NCBI GenBank assembly: GCA_016763495.1
Contig: JAESTR010000081.1
Span: 1 to 8,499, forward strand
Source: Kordiimonadaceae bacterium
GTDB taxonomy: Bacteria; Pseudomonadota; Alphaproteobacteria; Sphingomonadales; Kordiimonadaceae
Length of the DNA: 8,499 nucleotides
Direction of reading: 5' to 3'
Positions 1 to 6,414 of the stretch are shown here, piece after piece (position 1 is the first letter of the stretch; each line of letters starts with the position of its first letter). The notes under the pieces are model-generated. The model worked only from the letters and a program-made list of their open reading frames with translations. It was not told where the DNA came from and made no database searches. The position numbers were made by a program, and so were the translations under genes.

Positions 1-47
1 ATCTTTAATTTATCAAACGGGAAACGCTGCAAATAACTGAGTGACGA
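1..47 (-). pseudogene. In-frame continuation of the EAL domain past the amber codon
   Basis: Reading the minus strand on past the TAG in the same frame gives SSLSYLQRFPFDKLK, the standard continuation of an EAL domain after DDFGTG-Y, including the lysine of the KID motif at the window edge. There is no frameshift: only the Tyr codon is changed (TAC or TAT to TAG). The rest of the domain, about 120 residues in the family, lies outside the window. The same gene therefore extends leftward, as either a disrupted gene or an intact gene with a sequence error. Confidence 0.85.
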
Positions 48-2171
48 CTACCCAGTACCAAAATCATCCATTGCCAGTTTAGTACCGCTTTTTTTCAGTT
101 CAGTCAGTATTTTCAGCGCCCGGTCAACGTCATCAATCAGCACCCCTTCTGTGATTTCGATTTCAAGCCGTTTTGGGTCTAGATTATTATTCTTCAGAGC
201 CGCAGCCACAACTTCGGGTAAGCCATCTTGCTTGAACTGCACTGGTGACAAGTTCACTGCGATGTTGATTTCTTTTTTCCAAGATGCGGCTTCTCTGCAA
301 GCTTCTTCCAGAACCCATCGCCCAAGTTCGATGATGAAACCACTTTCTTCCGCTAGCGGTATAAATTCAGCCGGGCTTATAAAACCACGGTCGGGGTGCT
401 GCCAACGCACCAGTGCTTCGAAGCCAACAACATCATTCTCACGGGTGCCAAATTGGGGTTGGTAGACCATACTGATTTCGTTACGCGTCAAAGCACCAGC
501 CAAATCAGTCTTCAATTGCCGGCGCATAAGCAAAGCTTTGTCGAGCTCTTCTTCATAAAAATGATAGCTGTTTCCCACTGTTGATTTAGCGTGCTTCATT
601 GCCAGCTCAGCATACCCTATTAAAGCGCCCGGCGTTTCAGTATCCGACGGCGCAGATGTAATTCCAATACTAACGCTAACTGGCACTTCATCATCCCCCA
701 ACAAGAAGGGGTCATCAATTGCAGTACATAATTTTTCTACAAGAATGCCTGCTTGCTCGACCTCTGGGAGCTTTTCCTGAATGATGCAAAACTGATCTGC
801 ACCAATACGTGCCACAAGGTCTGCATTGCTAACACATGTTTTCAACCGTGATGCCAGGGCCACTAACAGTTCATCTCCGACTTGCTGCCCAGACAGCGAA
901 TTAATCTCCTTAAAACCATCAATATCAATATAAAATAACGCCACATTATTCTGCTGTTTTACAGCCTCAGCCACCGCAGTAGACAAATGCGCCATCATCA
1001 CCTGACGATTAGCCAACCCTGTCAGCTGGTCATAGTTGGATAAATAGGTGATCTGCTGTTCTGCTGCTTGTTTTTCCCGCAAGTCCCGCACGACCATTAC
1101 ATGCAAAGTTTCGCCGTCTACTCGTGCTTGTCGAAAGAAAAGCTCCGTTGGGACCTCAGAACTGTCTGTGCTTAAATAGACTTCATCCATATGCGCAGCG
1201 TTTTCAGCAAGGTCGCTGATCTTCTGATGCCCAGACAGGCTATGGAAATACTTTTTTACATGTTGGCTTCGAATCTCTACGAGCTGACGACCGCTTAAAG
1301 TTAAAAAACTCTGGTTCGCATTCACGATATGCCCGCCAGCGTCCATCACCACAATGCCTTCCAGTGCAGCGTCTGCAAGGCTTTTTAGGTGCGCCGTCTC
1401 AAGAGATCCAATGCCTATACTTTCCTGCCCAAATGCGAAAGCCAAGCTGACACCGAGGTACAAAAACGTTATCAGCGAGACACCCACAACCAAAGAAGAC
1501 TGTGAAACCATGTTGATAGGCATGACCATATGCGGGTCGATATCTATTTGAAGACCAGCCATTGAAATAAAGTGCATACTGCAGATAGAAGCTGCCAACA
1601 TACCTGCAGCTGCGCAATAGCGCACGGTATCCTGTGTTTTATTCATGCCGACAAGAGCCGTAACGGCAAATCCAACACCAATCACAGTTGCAAGTGCCCC
1701 AAAATCTAGGGCCGTAGATAAAGCACCTTGGACTTCAATCGCACCAACCAACAGAAAATGTGTACCTGCTATCCCGGCGCCCATCACCAAGCCTGCGCCA
1801 CCACGCGCGCGTTTTGTTCGATTATAAACAGCTATACGAAAGCTGAATGCCGCGGCAATGATGGCCCAAAGCAACGCAGCCACTACTAGGAGAAAACTGT
1901 ACGCCACCGGCACATCTATAACAAAAGCCAATATGGAAATAAATTGTGTAGCCCAAGAGCCGAAGCCAACGGCTCCCGCAGACACTAATATCCAGCTGTC
2001 GCGTTTGAATTCTTTAGAATTGCGGGTTCTTTGCTGAAAAGAAACTGCAGAAAAGGCAGAAATGCTACATAGTACCAAGGCAATGAGCAGCAATTGATAA
2101 TCATGCTGTTCTAGAATATTCAGATAAATTTGCCCAATCATGCCTTCAACTACCGGTCCTTTGTGCTGCAC
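48..2171 (-). CDS. MHYT-PAS-GGDEF-EAL membrane c-di-GMP protein, cut short by an in-frame TAG in the EAL domain
   Basis: Predicted inner-membrane sensor of cyclic di-GMP turnover. Residues about 26-248 form seven hydrophobic segments with MHYT-type repeats (around 73-79, 131-140 and 193-203). A PAS-like domain spans about 262-365, GGDEF about 375-540 and EAL about 550 onward. The cyclase signature is degenerate: RIGADQF (455-461) replaces the usual RxGGDEF, so synthesis is doubtful. The EAL half is well conserved up to the stop: FEALVRW (584-590), NLSPVQF (640-646), EITEG (672-676) and DDFGTG (702-707). A TAG at 48-50 then ends the frame where the family has Tyr, removing the KID lysine, the later catalytic glutamates and the end of the barrel. 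The GTG start at 2171 is preceded by AAGGG at a 4-nt spacing; an internal ATG at 2141 has a poorly placed ribosome site. The domain calls are firm. Whether the protein is truly truncated is open. Confidence 0.9.
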   Translation of the reverse strand: MQHKGPVVEGMIGQIYLNILEQHDYQLLLIALVLCSISAFSAVSFQQRTRNSKEFKRDSWILVSAGAVGFGSWATQFISILAFVIDVPVAYSFLLVVAALLWAIIAAAFSFRIAVYNRTKRARGGAGLVMGAGIAGTHFLLVGAIEVQGALSTALDFGALATVIGVGFAVTALVGMNKTQDTVRYCAAAGMLAASICSMHFISMAGLQIDIDPHMVMPINMVSQSSLVVGVSLITFLYLGVSLAFAFGQESIGIGSLETAHLKSLADAALEGIVVMDAGGHIVNANQSFLTLSGRQLVEIRSQHVKKYFHSLSGHQKISDLAENAAHMDEVYLSTDSSEVPTELFFRQARVDGETLHVMVVRDLREKQAAEQQITYLSNYDQLTGLANRQVMMAHLSTAVAEAVKQQNNVALFYIDIDGFKEINSLSGQQVGDELLVALASRLKTCVSNADLVARIGADQFCIIQEKLPEVEQAGILVEKLCTAIDDPFLLGDDEVPVSVSIGITSAPSDTETPGALIGYAELAMKHAKSTVGNSYHFYEEELDKALLMRRQLKTDLAGALTRNEISMVYQPQFGTRENDVVGFEALVRWQHPDRGFISPAEFIPLAEESGFIIELGRWVLEEACREAASWKKEINIAVNLSPVQFKQDGLPEVVAAALKNNNLDPKRLEIEITEGVLIDDVDRALKILTELKKSGTKLAMDDFGTG

Positions 2172-2269
2172 TATGCCCTTAATATCGAAGAAGGGTTTAT
2201 GGGCAGTTAATGCTAATGCACATTACTCGAAAAAACAGTTATTACGGTACATAACTTGCCGCATTTAAA

Positions 2270-2297
2270 TTGCCAACGCTATAAGTTAAATTATACT
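2270..2297 (+). promoter_or_regulatory. Candidate sigma-70 promoter for the dehydrogenase gene
   Basis: TTGCCA (2270-2275) and TATACT (2292-2297) are separated by 16 nt. Each hexamer matches the TTGACA/TATAAT consensus at five of six positions. Transcription would begin near 2304, giving a leader of only about 16 nt before the ATG at 2320, with the purine-rich GAGAGAAAG inside or just ahead of it as a weak ribosome site. This comes from sequence inspection only. Confidence 0.5.
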
Positions 2298-2319
2298 AAA
2301 GAGAGAAAGTGAATACAGC

Positions 2320-3681
2320 ATGTATGAAGCCGCCATTAAATTGCTGCAGGAAAAATTTGGCCCCCGCCTTTCACTTATTGAAGGTGTTCGGCAAGCGCAC
2401 GGCCAAGACGAAGGTTCCCACCAAATCAAATTGCCAGATGCTGTTTTTTTCGCCGAAACGACTGAGGATGTTGTCGAGGCTGCAAAAATTTGCAATGCGC
2501 ATAAAATACCGATCATTGCGTTTGGTGCAGGCACATCTCTTGAGGGGCAAGTCATTCCAGAGCAAGGCGGACTGTCGATTGACCTAAGTCGGATGAACCG
2601 TGTTTTAGCTATAAACAGCCCCGACATGGATGTACGTGTTGAAGCAGGCATTACACGGAAAGACCTCAATAGCCACCTACGGGACCAAGGCCTTTTCTTC
2701 CCCGTGGACCCCGGAGCAAATTGCACTTTGGGCGGTATGGTAGCAACCCGCGCTTCCGGCACCAATGCTGTTAGGTACGGGACCATGCGCGAACAGCTGC
2801 TATCACTTAAGGTCGTGACCGCAAATGGCTCAGTTGTTGAAACAGGTACGCGTGCACGTAAATCAGCAGCAGGCTATGATCTTACCCATCTATTTGCAGG
2901 CAGCGAAGGCACACTTGGCATCATCACGGAAATAAGCCTGCGTGTTCATGGTATCCCTGAAAAAATAGCTGCAGGTGTGTGCAGATTTAAAACCTTGGAA
3001 GATGCTGTTGGCACCGCGATCGATACCATACAAATGGGCTTGCCAATTTCCCGCATTGAGTTGTTAGATGAAATATCGATACAGGCTGTCAATCAATATT
3101 CCAAAACCAGTTATGCTGAAGAACCCACCTTATTTTTAGAGTTTTCAGGCTCCGACGTGTCTGTTCAAGACCAGATTAATAATTTCAAGGAAATTGCCCT
3201 TAACAGAGGTAGTTCTGAGATTGAATTTGCGACCACACAAGAGGAAATTAACCATTTATGGCATGCGCGCCATCAGCTTTATTATGCCACCAAAGCCATG
3301 GCCCCAAACAAAGCAACCATCAACACTGATATTTGCGTACCCATCTCAGAACTTGCCAATTGTATGATGGAAACTCGCAAGGACATCGAAAAATCTGGGT
3401 TGTTCGCCACCCTATTAGGCCATGTTGGTGACGGGAATTTTCATAGCATCATACTGGTTGATGAAAATAATCCCGAAGAAAAGAAGAAGGCCGACGACCT
3501 CAACACTGCCATGGTAGAGCGTGCATTAAAAGTTGGCGGCACCTGTACCGGCGAACACGGTATTGGTATTGGCAAAAAAGCTTTCCTAGAGCAAGAAAAA
3601 GCCAGTGCAATCCCGCTCATGCGCGCAATCAAAACGGCACTAGACCCCAACGGGATCATGAACCCCGGTAAAATCTTCTAA
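2320..3681 (+). CDS. FAD-binding D-lactate dehydrogenase (LDHD / GlcD-like 2-hydroxyacid dehydrogenase)
   Basis: Flavoprotein of the vanillyl-alcohol-oxidase/PCMH superfamily that oxidises a D-2-hydroxyacid, most likely D-lactate, to the 2-oxoacid and passes electrons to a respiratory carrier. The FAD domain covers about residues 36-213: FGAGTSLEGQ (68-77), PVDPGANCTLGGM (128-140), SGTNAVRYGTM (146-156) and GSEGTLGIITEISL (194-207). The C-terminal FAD-oxidase domain keeps the presumed metal ligands, H368 and H375 in HVGDGNFH and E412/H413 in GEHGIG, plus LWHARH (313-318), and ends in the typical LDPNGIMNPGKIF. The 453-residue length fits a complete single-chain enzyme. Similarity is closest to the mitochondrial-type LDHD group; glycolate oxidase GlcD and D-2-hydroxyglutarate dehydrogenase are the alternatives. 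No signal peptide or membrane segment is seen. The methyltransferase-like gene follows after 11 nt, suggesting co-transcription. A functional link with gloB in this window is possible because GloB yields D-lactate. Confidence 0.93.
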   Translation: MYEAAIKLLQEKFGPRLSLIEGVRQAHGQDEGSHQIKLPDAVFFAETTEDVVEAAKICNAHKIPIIAFGAGTSLEGQVIPEQGGLSIDLSRMNRVLAINSPDMDVRVEAGITRKDLNSHLRDQGLFFPVDPGANCTLGGMVATRASGTNAVRYGTMREQLLSLKVVTANGSVVETGTRARKSAAGYDLTHLFAGSEGTLGIITEISLRVHGIPEKIAAGVCRFKTLEDAVGTAIDTIQMGLPISRIELLDEISIQAVNQYSKTSYAEEPTLFLEFSGSDVSVQDQINNFKEIALNRGSSEIEFATTQEEINHLWHARHQLYYATKAMAPNKATINTDICVPISELANCMMETRKDIEKSGLFATLLGHVGDGNFHSIILVDENNPEEKKKADDLNTAMVERALKVGGTCTGEHGIGIGKKAFLEQEKASAIPLMRAIKTALDPNGIMNPGKIF

Positions 3682-3692
3682 CGAGTACGAGC

Positions 3693-4460
3693 ATGCTAAA
3701 AGAAGCCTTTATATGGAGTACAAGCCAGAGCTGCCAGAGCGCTCGGGCGGCTGGGCTGGTCTCTGAAGCCGCGGGCATTGCTGGACGTTATAAGCGTCAT
3801 AGCGGAGCGTGGACAGAGCACCTAACCAAGACAAAGTCCTTCATTGAAAGCCATCTGCATCTGGCAGTTCCGGATAAACCCATACTCATTTTGGGTGCGG
3901 GGCTATGTCTTGACCTGCCACTGCCTGCTCTAAACTCTCACAAAGCCGGTGCGGTTTTGATGGATGCTGTGTTCACATTATCAAGCCGCCTAACGCTCAT
4001 GCGGTATACCAAAATCGCGACTGAATGTAGCGACATCACAGGTATTCTGAAACCTTTTTGGAATACCCGAAAAGAGGCCCCCGTCACGCCGCCAGCTACG
4101 GCACCGATTGATCCAGACGCATACGGTATGATTGTCAGCTGCAACTTGCTTTCCCAACTGCCGCTTTCTTTCACAGACTGCCCGCCCGCAGATGATAGTG
4201 AGATAAAATTAACGACGGCTATACAGCTAGCCCACATGAAAGCGCTGCACTTGGCCCACTGCCCAGTTCTACTTATTTCAGACTATGAACGCATTGAAAC
4301 TTGCGGGGAAGACAGAGCAACCCACACCAGTGTTGCCCCTCATATTTTACCCGACAACCCCCTTGAAGAATGGACATGGCCCATCGCACCCAAAGGGGAG
4401 ATAGGCCATGACATTGAAATACGCCTAAAAGTCAGGGCGTGGTTACTCGGCAGCGGCTAA
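3693..4460 (+). CDS. Uncharacterised protein, class I SAM methyltransferase-like
   Basis: A 255-residue protein with a Rossmann-like signature. ILILGAGLCLDLP (65-77) resembles the glycine-rich SAM-binding motif I, the acidic D91 in AVLMDAVF could end strand 2, D114 in SDITG fits the next loop, and GMIVSCNLLSQLPL (145-158) and VLLISDYER (192-200) look like strands 4 and 5. The N-terminus has an aromatic/basic segment, GRYKRHSGAWTEHL (31-44), seen in a conserved hypothetical family of proteobacteria. No substrate can be inferred. The start is the ATG 11 nt after the dehydrogenase stop, with only a weak GAG-type ribosome site, so translation may be coupled to the upstream gene. The 3' end overlaps the convergent amidohydrolase gene. 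It may be a catalytically divergent methyltransferase or a fold relative. The coding call is firm and the function is tentative. Confidence 0.75.
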   Translation: MLKEAFIWSTSQSCQSARAAGLVSEAAGIAGRYKRHSGAWTEHLTKTKSFIESHLHLAVPDKPILILGAGLCLDLPLPALNSHKAGAVLMDAVFTLSSRLTLMRYTKIATECSDITGILKPFWNTRKEAPVTPPATAPIDPDAYGMIVSCNLLSQLPLSFTDCPPADDSEIKLTTAIQLAHMKALHLAHCPVLLISDYERIETCGEDRATHTSVAPHILPDNPLEEWTWPIAPKGEIGHDIEIRLKVRAWLLGSG

Positions 4461-6194
4461 GGTAGCCCCTTCTTTTTTCCAACCAGTCCAACCTGGGCCG
4501 CGTACAACACGACCCGGTGTGGCACCAGTGTGCACGCCGTCCTTCAAGACCTGACCGCCATTAATCCAAACATGCTCAACACCAGTTGCAAGCGCATGAG
4601 GGACAGCAAATGTCGCCCGGTCTTGTACTGTTGCAGGATCAAACACCACAACATCAGCATAATACCCAGCCTGCAAACTACCACGGTCACGCAGCTTCAA
4701 ATTAGTTGCCGGTAGATGCGATAATTTACGAATAGCTTCTTCCATCGGCATCAGCCTCTCATCCCGCACAAAAGACCCGAGCACGCGGGCAAACGTGCCA
4801 TATGCCCGTGGATGCGGGTGGCCAAACGGCTTATCAATAACAGGATCAAGAGCTTCTGAGTCTGAACCAAAAGAAAGCCACGGCAGCTTGGCTTGTTTGT
4901 GCATATTTTCTGTCGACATCAAGAAGTAGGTAGTGCCTACCCGGCTACCGTCAGCGATCACCAAATCAATCACAACATCTTCAGGGTCTTGACCGCGCTC
5001 AGCAGCTACATCCGACAATCGCTTGCCGACTAGATGCCGGAGTTCAGGGTTCTCAAAGCTGGCAAACAGCACGCCTTTTGGCCCTGCAGCCATCATCAGG
5101 TTTTCCCACTCATCCGTTGGTGTCTGCATTTCCTTTTTTACGCGGGCGCGAATTTCAGGGTCTTGCAGGCGCTTGATCCATTCTTCAACACCGCCTTCTT
5201 GCACCCAAGGTGGCATGGCGGCATCGAGGCCGGTTGAGCCTGCAAGGTATGTGTACATATCGGCGGTAATAGCCAACCCTTCTGCACGCGCTTCTTCAAT
5301 CCGGGCGATAGCTTTGTCCATTTTATGCCAGTTTTCTTTGCCACTTGCCTTCAGGTGATACACCTCAGCAGCTAAGTTACCTTCTTTCGCGATGGTGATC
5401 AGTTCTTCCAGCGCCTCGAGGAAACGGGGGCCTTCGCTGCGCATGTGAGAGATATACATGCCGTCATATTCCCCAACTACTTTTGCAAGCTCAACCAATT
5501 CATCAGTTTTGGAATAGAATGCTGGCGCATATATCAGGGAACTGCCAAGCCCCATCGCGCCTTCTTCCATGGCGACCCGCACTTCAGCTTTCATTTTTTC
5601 CAGTTCTTCCGCAGTAGGCTCGCGGTCGATCGAACCAATTTGGTTAACACGCACAGTTGTGGCACCAATGAATGACGCGACATTTGGCGAAACACCTTTG
5701 GCTTCTAAATGCTCCAGATACTCCCCAAGAGTATTCCATTTCGGATCATAAGTCGTGTCGCGAAACTTCTCTTCGCTGAGCAATTTCCGCCCTTTGGCAC
5801 TAAGAGGGCCCCATGAATTCCCTTCCCCAAACACCTCAAGAGTTACACCCTGTGTGACATCTGAAAGACCACGGCCATCGTGCAGCAAACTCGTCACCGC
5901 CCATGAAAGCATATTTACAAAACCCGGACTTACCGCTTTGCCAGTTGCATCCACAATCGTGTCAGCTCCGGCTGCAGATAAGTCACCAATTTTTGCGATA
6001 CGGTCGTCGTCTATCGCCACATCAGCAATATAGGGTTTTCCGCCCAGACCATCATACACTGTACCGCCACGAATGATGGTGTCATAATGTGCTGTAGGCT
6101 CAGGTTTTTCACTTTTTTGCGGGGCGTCACTACAGGCCCCCAAAAGCAACGCTGTTGCACTCGCTAAAATTGGTAAAATACGCATAATTTCCAT
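4443..6194 (-). CDS. N-acyl-D-amino-acid deacylase family amidohydrolase, lipoprotein
   Basis: Metal-dependent hydrolase of the D-aminoacylase group, expected to cleave N-acylated amino acids or small peptide-like amides in the envelope. A lipoprotein signal ends in lipobox LGAC with Cys21; Ser22 at +2 favours sorting to the outer membrane. The composite beta domain starts at DTIIRGGTVYDG (38-49) and closes with YYADVVVFDP (511-520). TIM-barrel landmarks are GVTLEVFGEG (116-125), YISHMRSEG (247-255; H250), EVYHLKASG (277-285; H280), SFGSDSEALDP (441-451; D445) and HPRAYGTFARVLG (461-473). Two deviations: the strand-1 HxH metal motif is absent (PGFVNMLSWA, 90-99), and E124 aligns with the zinc-binding Cys of classical D-aminoacylase. 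The ATG at 6194 and a second ATG at 6185 are both plausible starts; the latter has the more typical Met-Arg signal n-region. Length is 583 residues, complete. The exact substrate is unknown. Confidence 0.9.
   Translation of the reverse strand: MEIMRILPILASATALLLGACSDAPQKSEKPEPTAHYDTIIRGGTVYDGLGGKPYIADVAIDDDRIAKIGDLSAAGADTIVDATGKAVSPGFVNMLSWAVTSLLHDGRGLSDVTQGVTLEVFGEGNSWGPLSAKGRKLLSEEKFRDTTYDPKWNTLGEYLEHLEAKGVSPNVASFIGATTVRVNQIGSIDREPTAEELEKMKAEVRVAMEEGAMGLGSSLIYAPAFYSKTDELVELAKVVGEYDGMYISHMRSEGPRFLEALEELITIAKEGNLAAEVYHLKASGKENWHKMDKAIARIEEARAEGLAITADMYTYLAGSTGLDAAMPPWVQEGGVEEWIKRLQDPEIRARVKKEMQTPTDEWENLMMAAGPKGVLFASFENPELRHLVGKRLSDVAAERGQDPEDVVIDLVIADGSRVGTTYFLMSTENMHKQAKLPWLSFGSDSEALDPVIDKPFGHPHPRAYGTFARVLGSFVRDERLMPMEEAIRKLSHLPATNLKLRDRGSLQAGYYADVVVFDPATVQDRATFAVPHALATGVEHVWINGGQVLKDGVHTGATPGRVVRGPGWTGWKKEGATLAAAE
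4455..4478 (+). terminator. Possible compact intrinsic terminator overlapping the methyltransferase-like stop codon
   Basis: GGCTA (4455-4459) and TAGCC (4463-4467) form a perfect 5-bp stem with a 3-nt AGG loop, followed by CCTTC and a run of six T (4473-4478). The stem contains the TAA stop of the plus-strand gene, and the T run is also two Lys codons (AAA AAA on the minus strand) of the convergent amidohydrolase. The stem is short, so termination strength is uncertain. Confidence 0.35.
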
Positions 6195-6414
6195 CCCGTC
6201 ATATGCTGAGTTTCGAATATAACTTTAAACTAGCTGAAAGTTTGAATGCCCACTATAATCTGACTGTCAAAATAGTGTCATATTCTTGTATATTTCTTTC
6301 AGTCGCCCATTATTAGCTGTGCCCACAAAGTTCAGATCAAAAATTAGTTAGCCGGGTTGCCAAGTCCGCCTGAAAATGTTCCACTTCCTAGCAAATCCAG
6401 TTACAAGGGCCATC

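Noticed and set aside
2286..2786. 166-codon open frame on the minus strand opposite the dehydrogenase gene
   Set aside because: It lies entirely antisense to a well-conserved FAD dehydrogenase and its start region, and its translation resembles no family I recognise; a shadow frame.
6254..6259. Perfect TATAAT in the intergenic region upstream of gloB
   Set aside because: No acceptable -35 hexamer at 16-18 nt upstream (the sequence there is AT-rich and unlike TTGACA), so I do not call it a promoter, although this 220-nt divergent region must hold promoters for one or both genes.
6261..6269. Short palindrome TGAC-T-GTCA between the amidohydrolase and gloB
   Set aside because: Four-base arms are expected by chance. 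A TGTCA copy follows at 6277-6280 or so, but this is too little to name an operator.
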